A stretch of 62,770 nt of DNA from Actinoplanes siamensis. Its GTDB lineage: Bacteria > Actinomycetota > Actinomycetes > Mycobacteriales > Micromonosporaceae. Shown in pieces: positions 26,694-35,339 of the stretch. The position numbers were made by a program, and so were the translations under genes. Each line of letters opens with the position of its first letter. The stretch's first letter is position 1. The notes under the pieces are model-generated. The model was not told the origin of the DNA. It was given only the letters and a program-made list of their open reading frames with translations, and made no database searches. The stretch covers positions 1-62,770 of the forward strand of contig NZ_BOMW01000069.1 of assembly GCF_016862395.1 (NCBI RefSeq). Direction: 5' to 3'.

Positions 26694-28136
26694 TCATGCC
26701 GCCCGCCCGTCGGTCAGGGCCAGGACCTGACCGGCGACCTCGCCGGCGATTTCCGCCGGGATCGCCTTGAGGACCTTGCGGATCGTGCGGTCGGAAATCC
26801 CGGTCCGCTCGCGCAGCTCGGCCTGCGTGGCCTCCGGCGTTTCCGCCCAGGCGACCAGGACGGTGGCCACCGTTTCCGGCGCGACCGTCTCGACGACCGG
26901 CAGGTTTCCGGCCAGCGCGCCCGGAACAGCCGCGAGGGATTTCCGGCCCGGGCCCCGGCTGATTTCCGCCTGCCGGCCGGACGCGATTTCCGCCCGCTCG
27001 CTCGCCCGCGCCAGCTGCCGCCCCAGCCGCTCGATCTCGGTGGCCGCCGCCAGCCGGGTCTGCTCCAGCTCGGCCAGCGCGTCGTCACGCTCGGCCTGCA
27101 GCCCGGCCAGCAGCTGCTCGGTCCGGACCTTGCTGGTGCTCTGCCGCTCCCCGTACTCGCGCGCCTCGGTCAGCTGCGCCTGCAGCGTGCGAACCCGCTC
27201 ACCCAGTGCCGTGACCTGCTCGTTCGCGCTGTCCGCGGCCGCGCTGGCCTGCTCGATCCGGGCTTGCAGCTGCGCCTGGATCTGCTCGGCCGCGGTGGTC
27301 AGCCGCTCCACCTGCCCGGCGGCGCCCTGCTCCGCGACGACCCGGGCCACCATCGCCCGGTCCGCGGTCTCACGCGCCTCGGCCAGCTGGCCCTGCGCGA
27401 TCCGGGCCAACTCCGCCTGCTCGATCGCCCGGCGCTCGGCGGCCGCGGCGGCGGCCTCAGCCCGGCCGATTTCCGCCTTCGCCGCCGCCTCGATTTCCGC
27501 CCGCGTTTCCGCCTCAGCGGCCGCCCGGGTTTCCGCCTGCGCGATCTGGGCTTCCGCTTCGGCGGCACGGGTTTCCGCCACCTGCCGCGCCTGCGCTTCC
27601 GCCGAGGCCCGGCCGATTTCCGTTTCCGCCTGCGCCCGCGTGTCCGTCAGCTGCCGGCGCAGCCCGGCAATTTCCGCCTGCGCCGCGCGCAGCTCGTCCT
27701 CCCGCTGGGCCGCGTGCTGCCCGGCGGCGATCTCCGCTGCGGTACGACCGGTCAGCATCTTGACCCGCACGACCACGATCGGCGCGATGCAGGCGACCGC
27801 GACCACCAGACCCCACGGCGTCTGCTCGCCCTCGGTGATGTAGACGGGCAGCAGATGCACCGCGATCTGGCAGAAGATCATCAGCAGCGCACTGATGATC
27901 ATGTCCTTCCGGCGGCGGCGATGGAACGCGGTGATCACGTACACGTCGATCATCACCGGGAACATCCAGGCGATCGTTTCGTCGAAGTGCGCGAGCACCG
28001 CCAGGTCGAACTCGCCCTTGGCAGTAAGGACCACCGCAGCCGTCATCGCGATCCACGGACCCCACGCGGCGAGGAGGTTCTGCTTCATCCCGCTGTCCAC
28101 CGCACCCTGCGCCGGGCCAGCCGTCGTGTTCACCAC
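26694..28136 (-). CDS. DUF2637/SpdB-like membrane protein with long coiled coil and HTH
   Basis: 480 residues. Four transmembrane helices fill residues 25-135, including AWMFPVMIDVYVITAFHRRR, a pattern like DUF2637 proteins of actinobacterial mobile elements. Residues 145-390 are an Ala/Glu/Arg-rich coiled coil. The C-terminus is a small helix-turn-helix (WAETPEATQAELRERTG, SDRTIRKVLKAI). The design links membrane to DNA and fits a spread or transfer protein. It overlaps the preceding stop by 7 bp. Confidence 0.68.
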   Translation of the reverse strand: MVNTTAGPAQGAVDSGMKQNLLAAWGPWIAMTAAVVLTAKGEFDLAVLAHFDETIAWMFPVMIDVYVITAFHRRRRKDMIISALLMIFCQIAVHLLPVYITEGEQTPWGLVVAVACIAPIVVVRVKMLTGRTAAEIAAGQHAAQREDELRAAQAEIAGLRRQLTDTRAQAETEIGRASAEAQARQVAETRAAEAEAQIAQAETRAAAEAETRAEIEAAAKAEIGRAEAAAAAAERRAIEQAELARIAQGQLAEARETADRAMVARVVAEQGAAGQVERLTTAAEQIQAQLQARIEQASAAADSANEQVTALGERVRTLQAQLTEAREYGERQSTSKVRTEQLLAGLQAERDDALAELEQTRLAAATEIERLGRQLARASERAEIASGRQAEISRGPGRKSLAAVPGALAGNLPVVETVAPETVATVLVAWAETPEATQAELRERTGISDRTIRKVLKAIPAEIAGEVAGQVLALTDGRAA

Positions 28137-28381
28137 GCCTCCCCCCGATCCGCCGGCGGACCGGCCGGCGTCGCCACTCGCTCGTCAGTGATCAGGGCCT
28201 GGCCGTGGCCGTACAGCTCCCGGGCGATCTCGTCCTCCGCGCACTGCTTGTCGCAGGCCCGGTCCGACGAGTCGCGAGAGGTGGTCGGCAGGCCGCACAC
28301 CCGGCACGGCAGCGGCTGCGACTGGTAGTGGCCCGGCGCGGACCAGTCCAGATGCACCCGAATCAGCAGCTCAGTCGCCAT
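28130..28381 (-). CDS. Small CxxC protein, 83 residues
   Basis: Starts at the ATG of MATELLIRVHLDW. Contains CRVCGLP and a second pair CDKQC, plausibly a zinc ribbon. Overlaps both neighbours by 7-11 bp, as in the rest of the operon. Function unknown. Confidence 0.6.
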   Translation of the reverse strand: MATELLIRVHLDWSAPGHYQSQPLPCRVCGLPTTSRDSSDRACDKQCAEDEIARELYGHGQALITDERVATPAGPPADRGEAW

Positions 28382-28895
28382 CGCAGGCCTCCGGCACCTC
28401 GGCCGGGTCGAGCATCTCGGCCCAGCGGCGGGCATCGAGCCAGCGCAGCAGCAGCACCACCGCAACCACGACACCGCCAGCGGCGGCCAGCAGCCCCGAC
28501 AGCAGCAAGAGCAGGTCACCAGGCACCTGATCGGCGTACGGACGCATCAGCCGGCCGGCGCTGTAGCCGGCCCCGCACACCGCGCCCACCCCGACCGCCG
28601 TCGCCAGCCGCCGGTCCAGCCAGCGCAGCCGCTCCGCCTCGGCGTCCGGCTCCTTCTGCTCGACCAGGTGTCCGTCGACGATCAGAACCGTGCTGGCCTG
28701 CAGCCAGCGACCGTGACGGCCGTGCTGGTCCCAGCACGCCCCGCAGGACGCGCAGACCCAGCCCTGGTCCTGCGGGATCAGGCCGGCCTTGAGATCCATC
28801 GGGCACCACGGCCCGTTCTGCAGCGCCACGTCCTTGGGCACCGGGTAGATGTCACGCCACGGCGACCCGGTCGCGGGCACGATCTCGATGCTCAT
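28371..28895 (-). CDS. Membrane protein with zinc-like motif
   Basis: 174 residues, ATGA overlap with the preceding gene. N-terminal WCPMDLKAG and CASCGACWDQHGRH resemble a treble-clef or ribbon zinc site. Two transmembrane helices follow (AVGVGAVCGAGYSAG, LLLLLSGLLAAAGGVVVAVV). No known family. Confidence 0.6.
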   Translation of the reverse strand: MSIEIVPATGSPWRDIYPVPKDVALQNGPWCPMDLKAGLIPQDQGWVCASCGACWDQHGRHGRWLQASTVLIVDGHLVEQKEPDAEAERLRWLDRRLATAVGVGAVCGAGYSAGRLMRPYADQVPGDLLLLLSGLLAAAGGVVVAVVLLLRWLDARRWAEMLDPAEVPEACDGD

Positions 28896-29206
28896 CGCGC
28901 CGCACCCCCGATCACGGTCAGCACCGGCCGGGCACCGCGGCGGCACTGCGGGTGCCACACCACGCCCGGCTCCAGCTGCTCACGCAGCAGCGGAGCGGTA
29001 CACACGCAGCACACGCAGCCCGGATGACGCAGCCGGCCGTCCTGGGCGCCGGCCAGCACCACCGGGTGGATCGGCCAGGAGCACACGTCGCAGATGGACA
29101 GCCCGAGCACCGTCGTGCGCCGCGCGATCCGCGCCGGCACCTCATCCAGGGCCACCGTCGTGGCCGTGGCCAGCGCCATCGGACGCATCGCCAGCCGGGC
29201 GCTCAT
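28892..29206 (-). CDS. Small LIM-like zinc-finger protein
   Basis: 104 residues. CDVC, then H-P-V, HPGCVCCVC and HPQC have the cysteine/histidine spacing of tandem zinc fingers, similar to LIM or small recruitment zinc ribbons. It overlaps both neighbours by 4 bp. It probably mediates protein contacts rather than catalysis. Confidence 0.6.
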   Translation of the reverse strand: MSARLAMRPMALATATTVALDEVPARIARRTTVLGLSICDVCSWPIHPVVLAGAQDGRLRHPGCVCCVCTAPLLREQLEPGVVWHPQCRRGARPVLTVIGGAAR

Positions 29207-29916
29207 CGCGTCACCACCGGCAGCACAGGCCAGGCGGCGGCGGTCGTGTCCCGCAGCTGCGAGTCCGGCCGCGATCCGAGGACCATGGCCAGCTCGCCCG
29301 GCAGGCCGTACTCGACGACCTGGTTACCGCCGCGGGCCTTGGCCCGGTACGTCGCGATGTCCGCCGAACGCATCACCCGCGCCAGCTCGGCGCCTGGGAG
29401 CACCGACACCACGCCGACGCTCGCGGTCACCGTGACCTCGTGGCCCATCTCCAGCCGCATCGGCCAGCGCATCGCCTGCAGCGCGTTCAGCGCCCGCATC
29501 CAGGTCAGCGGCGTCCGGTCCGGGCCGTCGTCGGTCAGAACCACGAACTCGTCACCGCCGAGCCGGCCGACCTGATCGCCCGCCTCATCGAACGCCATGA
29601 ACAGCTGGAACGACGCCTCGACCAGCACCTCATCACCAGCGTCGTGGCCGAGCGTGTCGTTGACCCGCTTGAAGCCGTCGAGGTCGAACATGATCAGCGA
29701 CCACGGGCGACCGCTGTCGGCCCGCGCCGCCATCGCGGCATCCAGACCGGCCCGGTTCAGCAGCCCGGTCAGCTTGTCGTGCGCCGCGTCGTACCGCGCC
29801 ACCGCGCACTCGCTGCGCGCCCGGCCCAGCCGGATGCGCATCGCGCGCAACGCCAGCCCGGCCGGCACCGCCGCCGTACCCAGACCGCCAGCAGCAGCCA
29901 GAATCTCGGAGATCAT
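29203..29916 (-). CDS. GGDEF-domain diguanylate cyclase
   Basis: 237 residues. After a short N-terminal hydrophobic segment (ILAAAGGLGTAAVPAGLAL) comes a full GGDEF domain: DKLTGLLNRAGLD, LIMFDLDGFKRVNDTLGHDAGD, and the active-site loop GRLGGDEFVVL (GGDEF at 120-124). The active site is intact, so it should make c-di-GMP from two GTP. The product-inhibition site, normally RxxD five residues before GGDEF, here reads E111-A-G-D114 and is probably lost. The protein sits near the front of the transfer operon. Confidence 0.82.
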   Translation of the reverse strand: MISEILAAAGGLGTAAVPAGLALRAMRIRLGRARSECAVARYDAAHDKLTGLLNRAGLDAAMAARADSGRPWSLIMFDLDGFKRVNDTLGHDAGDEVLVEASFQLFMAFDEAGDQVGRLGGDEFVVLTDDGPDRTPLTWMRALNALQAMRWPMRLEMGHEVTVTASVGVVSVLPGAELARVMRSADIATYRAKARGGNQVVEYGLPGELAMVLGSRPDSQLRDTTAAAWPVLPVVTR

Positions 29917-30236
29917 GCGACCTCACCGCCCTTGGCTGTCCGGGCGGCGCGGCTGACAGTCCTACTTGTCAGCAATTGGCCGATGCGAGTGGCCGAGAGA
30001 CCGAGGTAGCGGGCGACACGGGAACGCGCAGTGCCGAGCTGTATCACCAGCTCGTGGACCGCGTCGCGCCGTACGTCCAGCACGGCTACGAAACGCTGCT
30101 GCAGGTGGGCGGCGAGCTCGTCCGCCAGTCGAGCGCGTTTCCACGGATCAGTGACGGCGCGCAGCGCCGCCTCGTCGAGGGTCAGCACGTCGTGGGCAGC
30201 TTCGCCGTCAGGGTGCTGGACTGGAATGATCTGCAT
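29913..30236 (-). CDS. First gene of transfer operon, small HTH-like protein
   Basis: 107 residues from the ATG preceded by GGAGAGGAG. The C-terminal half looks like a helix-turn-helix (SRVARYLGLSATRIGQLLTSR). N-terminal MQIIPVQHPDGEAAHDVLTL is unassigned. It overlaps the GGDEF gene by ATGA and heads the long minus-strand operon. Confidence 0.6.
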   Translation of the reverse strand: MQIIPVQHPDGEAAHDVLTLDEAALRAVTDPWKRARLADELAAHLQQRFVAVLDVRRDAVHELVIQLGTARSRVARYLGLSATRIGQLLTSRTVSRAARTAKGGEVA

Positions 30237-30325
30237 GGGTCTGACTCCTCTCCACAGGTGTTCGACCCGGTTGAGGCCCTGGCGGGCGCTATCCCGCCAG
30301 GGTTTCCTCGTTTGCAGGTCCGCAT

Positions 30326-30339
30326 GTCTGTATGCAGAC
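30326..30339. promoter_or_regulatory. GntR operator 1 in the divergent promoter
   Basis: GTCTGTATGCAGAC is a GTCTG-N4-CAGAC dyad, identical to 30387-30400 and 61 bp from it. Confidence 0.6.
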
Positions 30340-30386
30340 CTACAGGGGTCTTCACCGTAGAGACGGAATGGACGACACGTCAAGGG

Positions 30387-30400
30387 GTCTGTATGCAGAC
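30387..30400. promoter_or_regulatory. GntR operator 2 in the divergent promoter
   Basis: Second GTCTGTATGCAGAC, 28 bp before the GntR ATG. The pair could let one regulator control both itself and the transfer operon, possibly by looping. Confidence 0.6.
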
Positions 30401-30428
30401 CTGCACTTGATCGCGTAAGGTGTCGGCC

Positions 30429-31205
30429 ATGACGACTGGCGGCCCTACCGATGCACGGCCGCTGCAGGTGCGTGTTGCAGACGATCTGCGTATGGCGATC
30501 GAGTCGGGGAAATACGCCCCCGGCGAGAAGCTGCCCACCTTGGACGAACTGGCAGCCGCGAATCTGTGCAGCTTGGCCGTCGTGCGTAAGGCGATGGATT
30601 TACTTCGCCAGCAAGGCCTAGTCGTCACAGTGCAAGGCAAGGGCACCTTCGTCAGGTTCCGGCCGACCGCCCGGAGACACGGCATTGAGCGCTACAGCAA
30701 GAGCCGCTGGCGGGCCGGTAAACCGATCTTGACGGCAGAAGCGGAGTCTCAAGGCCACACCGCTGGCCAACTGCTTCGTGAACTGGGCGAAACACCAGCC
30801 CCACCGGACGTTGCTGAGCGCTTTGGCATCGCCCCCGGCACACCGGTGTGGGTTCGCCGACGTACGACGCTGGTCGACGACCGCCCCAATCAGCTGGCCG
30901 ACTCGTACTACGAGCTAGACGTGGTTACCGAGGCACGGCAGATCAAGGAAGAGAACACCGGTCCTGGCGGGGGCTTCGCTCGTCTGGAAGAAGCCGGCTT
31001 CGAGTTGGACGAGATTTCCGAGGAATGGTCCACACGGATGCCCACCGGGCCCGAGGCAGTTGCGCTCCGCTTGCCAGCTGGGACTCCGGTCGTGGATCTC
31101 ATCCGTACCACTTTCGATACCACAGGCCGCGCAGTTGAGGTCATGCTTGCCGTGATGGCTGGCGACATGGTCAAGATGGCGTACAAGTTCAAGATCCCCG
31201 ACTGA
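30429..31205 (+). CDS. GntR-family regulator (UTRA type), probable transfer-operon regulator
   Basis: 258 residues from this ATG. Winged HTH: LQVRVADDLRMAIESGKYAPG, LPTLDELAAANLCSLAVVRKA, LLRQQGLVVTVQGKGTFV. UTRA domain from residue 85 onward (GIAPGTPVWVRRRTTL, ALRLPAGTPVVDLIRTTFD). In plasmids of the pSAM2/pIJ101 kind, GntR-like Kor proteins repress transfer genes. Its divergence from the transfer operon and the paired dyads fit that role. Confidence 0.85.
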   Translation: MTTGGPTDARPLQVRVADDLRMAIESGKYAPGEKLPTLDELAAANLCSLAVVRKAMDLLRQQGLVVTVQGKGTFVRFRPTARRHGIERYSKSRWRAGKPILTAEAESQGHTAGQLLRELGETPAPPDVAERFGIAPGTPVWVRRRTTLVDDRPNQLADSYYELDVVTEARQIKEENTGPGGGFARLEEAGFELDEISEEWSTRMPTGPEAVALRLPAGTPVVDLIRTTFDTTGRAVEVMLAVMAGDMVKMAYKFKIPD

Positions 31206-31216
31206 AAGCCGAGCCT

Positions 31217-32011
31217 GTGCAGATCACATACGCATCCGTTCCAGCCCCGCAAGGCGGTGCCAATGAGGACCGCTTCCGCGCTGGTGATGGGTGGGCCCTT
31301 GTTCTCGATGGTGCAGGGCGCTACCCAGGCAGAACAGGTGGGTGTGTACATCCGGTGACCTGGGTCGTCGAACATCTCGCTGATCACGTAAGTGAGCAGC
31401 TCAACGCAGCCGCTGACAAGCCGCTCGTCGAGGTGGTTCGGGAAGCCATCAACTTGACGATGGCCGAACACGGATCAGCCTGCGACTTGACCGATCCGCT
31501 GACGCCCGGTGCTGCTTTAGCGGTTGTACGAGTCCAGCAGGCAGTCATCGAGTGGCTTGTGTTGGGCGATTGCGCCGTAGCCGTTGACCGGTGCTCCACT
31601 GATCCCCTCGTCGTGATCGACGATCGAGTTGATCACTTATCTGGTGCGCCGGTCACGGATGCTCAGGTTCGCACGTATGACCCGGATTTCGTAGCTACGG
31701 TTCGCAACCAGCCCGGCGGCTTCTGGGTAGCCGCCGCGACGCCCGGAGCTGCCGATCAAGCGCTGACAGGGGAGATCGACCGCGCCGAAGCTCGCCAGGT
31801 GCTCCTCTGCTCGGATGGCGTCACTCGCTTGACGGAGCGGCACAACTGGACCTGGTCCGCGATGTTCGCCCAGGCCAGCCAGCACGGACCTTCATCCTTG
31901 ATCGATGCGGTGCGCGAAGCGGATGCGACCGATCCTGACCCGCGTCGGTGGCGCGGTAAGGCCCATGACGATGCGACGGCGGCCCTCATCCAACTTGCTG
32001 GCTCGGTGTGA
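31217..32011 (+). CDS. PP2C-like protein phosphatase
   Basis: 264 residues from GTG, 11 bp after the GntR stop. PP2C metal-binding motifs are present: NEDRF (16-20), LDGAG (30-34), VLGDCA, LLCSDGVTRL and KAHDDATAALI near the end. It lacks extra sensor domains. It probably dephosphorylates serine/threonine residues. The substrate is unknown, but the regulator beside it is a natural candidate. Confidence 0.78.
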   Translation: MQITYASVPAPQGGANEDRFRAGDGWALVLDGAGRYPGRTGGCVHPVTWVVEHLADHVSEQLNAAADKPLVEVVREAINLTMAEHGSACDLTDPLTPGAALAVVRVQQAVIEWLVLGDCAVAVDRCSTDPLVVIDDRVDHLSGAPVTDAQVRTYDPDFVATVRNQPGGFWVAAATPGAADQALTGEIDRAEARQVLLCSDGVTRLTERHNWTWSAMFAQASQHGPSSLIDAVREADATDPDPRRWRGKAHDDATAALIQLAGSV

Positions 32012-32637
32012 AATGCACTCCATCATGGAAGCCGCCTCGCCAGCACGTTCCTGGACGACCCAAGCAGACAACCGCAGACAACTTGTCATGCGGCGGTCAG
32101 GGTGGTCATCTGATCAACGGTTAGCGGACCAATGGCCATGCGTGGGTATGGATTTCCGCCCGTGCTACGGCCGCGTCGCGTCCGATTTCGACTCGGTTGG
32201 GTCTAGGATCCAGCCGATCCACTCTGGCTTTGAGCAGGGAGGCTACTAAACCGGTCACCTAAGTCCATAAATGGAAAAAGCCCCTAACCCCCGTCGTTGG
32301 CAGCGGCATCGGGGTCAAGGGCTCTTCACCACGCTGGAGGCATCGTAGCACCCCGCCTACCGGCTGGGTGCTTTGTTGTCTCCGGACACGCTCACGCGCG
32401 TCGGGCTGATGGCGCTTGTACCCAGACGGATCTTTCTCATGCGCGGGGCCGGACGTCCGGCTCCGCAGCCGCCGCAGGCGTTAGGTCGGACCTAACCCTG
32501 GTGGCGTCGCCCCTGCCCAGCAGGGGATCCATGCGCGGCGCCTCGTCGTGCGCACGGTCCCGGGTTATGCCGCTGACCTGCTGTTCTGTACGTACCCGGG
32601 CGCTTGGTGCGCTTGGTGTGAGCGTGGATGGTGCGTC
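32012..32637. other. Gene-free gap with a hairpin
   Basis: About 630 bp without a supported gene. AGCCCCTAACCCCC and GGGGTCAAGGGCT near 32291-32330 form an imperfect hairpin. It is preceded by AAAAAG on the left, so it could end minus- or plus-strand transcripts. Confidence 0.45.
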
Positions 32638-35091
32638 GTGAGTCCGCGGCCGCCGGTGCTGGCTGGCGCGGTGGTGACGCTGGCGTCCGGGCAGACGCGG
32701 TGGGCGTTCCCGGGTGTTCCGCGCTCGTCGTATCGGACGGGTCAGCAGGAGCCGTGTACGGACTGCGCGGCCGCCGGTCGGCCCGGTCTGGGGGTGTCGC
32801 GTGACGGCCCGGACTCGGCGCCGCTGTGCTTGGGTTGCTGGCGGGCCCGGCAGCGGGTGGCACCGCGGCGCGGCAGCCTGACCCCGGAAGAGGCGGGGCA
32901 GCTGGCCGAGCTGGAAGAGAAGCTGGCGTGTCCGGCCTGCAGGCCCGGCGCGGTGCCGAGGGTGGTGGATCTGCCGACGGCCGACGCGGTGCAGGCTCGC
33001 CGTCATCAGCGTCGGCGTGATCGTGCTCGCCGCCGCAACCGGCCGCGGCCGTCGGCGCCGGCGCGTAGTTCCCGGACGAAAAACAACGGGAAGCGGTCGG
33101 GCTGTTGGCGGTGTGGTGAGGCGGATTGGCTGGCGGCGGCGCGGGCGGTGCACGAGGCCGACCAGGCGCAGGCGGCCGCGGAGGCCGGGCGCGTCGACGA
33201 GTTGCACGCGGTGGTGCGTGCGGCGCGGCGGCGGGTGGCCCGGGCGCAGCGGCGTCTGGACTATGTGCGGGGCTGGCAGGCCCGGGTGACCGGGGTGTTC
33301 GAGGCGTTGCCGAGGCTGACCAAGACCGGCTCGCGCGGCAAGCTGGAGCTCAAGGAAGGTCCGGGCCGGGAGGCGCGGGCGGTGTGGCTGATCGCCGACT
33401 TCTGCGCCCGGATGCAGGCGGAGCGCGCCGCGCGGGGGGTGTCGGGGCGGGGCCGGCCTCCGCAGCATCCCCTGGTGGTGGGGGTGATGGCGATCGCCGC
33501 GGACCCGGCCGCCGGTCGCCGGTCGATGGAGGGGCTGGGCTGGACGGCGCTGTATGCGGGGGTGACGACGCGGACGGTGAGCAGCTCGCGGGCGTACAGC
33601 GCGTCGGTCGGGGCGACGGTGGAGGTGGAGCGGGGCCGCACGTGCAGCCTGGCGGAGCGGGAGGAGACCGGGCTGCGCCGGCGGCGCAGTGTCTGGGATT
33701 TCGAGCCGCTGCACACCTCGCCGTTCGATCCGGAGCCGTTTTTGGGCGCGGCGGCCGCGGTGGTGGCGCGGCTGTTGGAGCGGGCGGTGCAGCTGGTCGA
33801 CGAGCGCCAGGCGGTCCTCGAGGAACAGCGGGCGGCGGTGGCGGCCGCGGAGGCGCGGCTGCTCGACGCGCAGGCCACGGTCGCCGAGCGCAGGCGTGAG
33901 GTGTTGCTGCTGGAGGCCGAGCTCGACGAGACGCGGGCGGGGGAGGCCGCCGTTGCGGCTCGGGAGGCGCGGGCGCTGCGATCGCGGGCGACCTTGGCGG
34001 TGGCCCCGCGGCTGTGCGCCCCCGTGCCGGCCACGGTGGCCGCCGACCGGGCCGTCCAGGCTGAGCGCGACCGCGCCACAGCCACGGTTGCGGCGGCCTA
34101 CGACGCCGCTACCAGGATGGATAGTTTTTTCCACCCTCCACGTAGTGGTCTAGGTAAGAGATTTTCTTCCGCTTCTAGGGGTTTGACTCAAAGCCTTGGT
34201 TTTTCGCCGTTACGTGCGGGATCGACCCCGGTAGCCGGTGGGCGGCGGCCTGACGGCCGGGGTGCAGAACACAACGGCGGCGCTTCGCGCCCCTCACCGA
34301 CGAAGAGGGTGTCCGGCCGCACATCGCCTCAGCGTCCTAGGATGCCGGAGGGGCAGGGCTGCGGCTCACCGGCGGTTTCGGCCCGGTCGGCGACGATGCT
34401 GTGGGCGAAACCGCTGGCCCGAGGGTTGGCGGCACGGTGGGAGTTCCTGGCCCGGTTCCTGGACGATGCCGCCGATGGGCGCCGCACCGCCCGGGAAGTG
34501 GCCCGGGAACGCGGCCTGCGGTTGATGATGATCGCCAGCACGCTCGGTTCCCGGCTGAGCCGGTACTGGACCGTCGGCGAGGTGGTCCGGCTGGTCCAGG
34601 ACCACGGCCTGGCCCACCGGTTCGGTCCGCGTCACGTCATCGCCGCCGGCGACGCGCACTCCCCGCTGACCTACCTCGCCACCGTCCTGGATCGGGCGCT
34701 GACCAGCGACGCCGCGGTGGTCCCCCAGCCGAGCCCGGTCCGGGCCGCGTGGATCGCCGAGCAGGCTGCGGCGAACGCGGCCGCCATCGCGGCGGTGCGC
34801 CAGCAGCGCGACGCCGCGGCCGCCGGGCGGGCAGCCGGCTACGCCGTCGAGCAGCAAGGGCCCGGCACCGCCCGGGCCGCGGCGTTCGCGGCCGCGCGGG
34901 CTGCCCGTGGCCCCGCCCCGCGCCCGTACGTGCCGCCGGTCGACGACCCGGCCCGGCTCGCCGCTGCCGCGGCCGAGCTCGCCGTGCACCGCGGCGCCGG
35001 CCCGGCCGAGGACGACGCCGTGGCGTGGCCGGCCCCGGCTCAGCCGGGCGGCGGCGTGCCGTACGGCCGGAAAGAGCCCGGAGCCCGGTAA
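32638..35091 (+). CDS. Candidate replication initiator: zinc clusters, winged helix, coiled coil
   Basis: About 817 residues from GTG; an upstream GTG at 32548 is possible. Four CxxC pairs lie at C40/C43, C64/C67, C98/C101 and C156/C159. A winged-helix-like region follows (HPLVVGVMAIAADPAAGRRS, GLGWTALYAGVTTRTVSSS), then a coiled coil. A low-GC stretch encodes MDSFFHPPRSGLGK (about residue 495), then comes a C-terminal helical domain (GLAARWEFLARFLDDAADG). Similar layouts occur in actinobacterial plasmid replication proteins, and it sits beside parAB. The assignment rests on architecture and place only. Confidence 0.6.
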   Translation: MSPRPPVLAGAVVTLASGQTRWAFPGVPRSSYRTGQQEPCTDCAAAGRPGLGVSRDGPDSAPLCLGCWRARQRVAPRRGSLTPEEAGQLAELEEKLACPACRPGAVPRVVDLPTADAVQARRHQRRRDRARRRNRPRPSAPARSSRTKNNGKRSGCWRCGEADWLAAARAVHEADQAQAAAEAGRVDELHAVVRAARRRVARAQRRLDYVRGWQARVTGVFEALPRLTKTGSRGKLELKEGPGREARAVWLIADFCARMQAERAARGVSGRGRPPQHPLVVGVMAIAADPAAGRRSMEGLGWTALYAGVTTRTVSSSRAYSASVGATVEVERGRTCSLAEREETGLRRRRSVWDFEPLHTSPFDPEPFLGAAAAVVARLLERAVQLVDERQAVLEEQRAAVAAAEARLLDAQATVAERRREVLLLEAELDETRAGEAAVAAREARALRSRATLAVAPRLCAPVPATVAADRAVQAERDRATATVAAAYDAATRMDSFFHPPRSGLGKRFSSASRGLTQSLGFSPLRAGSTPVAGGRRPDGRGAEHNGGASRPSPTKRVSGRTSPQRPRMPEGQGCGSPAVSARSATMLWAKPLARGLAARWEFLARFLDDAADGRRTAREVARERGLRLMMIASTLGSRLSRYWTVGEVVRLVQDHGLAHRFGPRHVIAAGDAHSPLTYLATVLDRALTSDAAVVPQPSPVRAAWIAEQAAANAAAIAAVRQQRDAAAAGRAAGYAVEQQGPGTARAAAFAAARAARGPAPRPYVPPVDDPARLAAAAAELAVHRGAGPAEDDAVAWPAPAQPGGGVPYGRKEPGAR
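34117..34210 (+). other. Low-GC patch inside the replication candidate
   Basis: GC is about 47 percent over 34141-34200, against well above 70 percent on both sides, and codon use changes with it. The reading frame stays open. This suggests constraint on the DNA itself, for example an origin inside the gene. Confidence 0.5.
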
Positions 35092-35165
35092 CCGGCCGCC
35101 GTTTGGCGAAACTCCAGAGATCGAAAACGGATCAGCGAAAATCTGCGCTCAAGATCGCGCTGACC

Positions 35166-35179
35166 CTTACCTAGGTAAG
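35166..35179. repeat. 14-bp perfect palindrome
   Basis: CTTACCTAGGTAAG lies between the replication candidate and the coiled-coil gene. Probable protein-binding site. Confidence 0.45.
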
Positions 35180-35280
35180 CGGTAAGGCGATTTCGTCGCG
35201 CAGCGACGCTCTCAGAGGCATAGAAACCGCAAAGATTTCTGCTGACGCACATGCTAAGAGTTCAAGGTCAGAAATATTTT

Positions 35281-35333
35281 GTTTTACAAAACTCAAAACT
35301 AGTTTTGTTTTAACAAAACAAATCTGCTATGAT
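35281..35333 (+). promoter_or_regulatory. Promoter and overlapping AT-rich operators of the KfrA-like gene
   Basis: -35 TTGTTT (35305-35310), a 17-bp spacer and -10 TATGAT (35328-35333) place transcription start at or next to the ATG at 35340, so the mRNA is probably leaderless. Three overlapping dyads cover it: GTTTTACAAAAC, CAAAACTAGTTTTG (perfect) and GTTTTAACAAAAC. Confidence 0.65.
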
Positions 35334-35339
35334 CGTGTT

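Noticed and set aside
32437..34134. 565-codon frame antisense to the replication candidate
   Set aside because: Arg/Pro/His-rich composition without motifs; the sense frame has ordered cysteine pairs and HTH.
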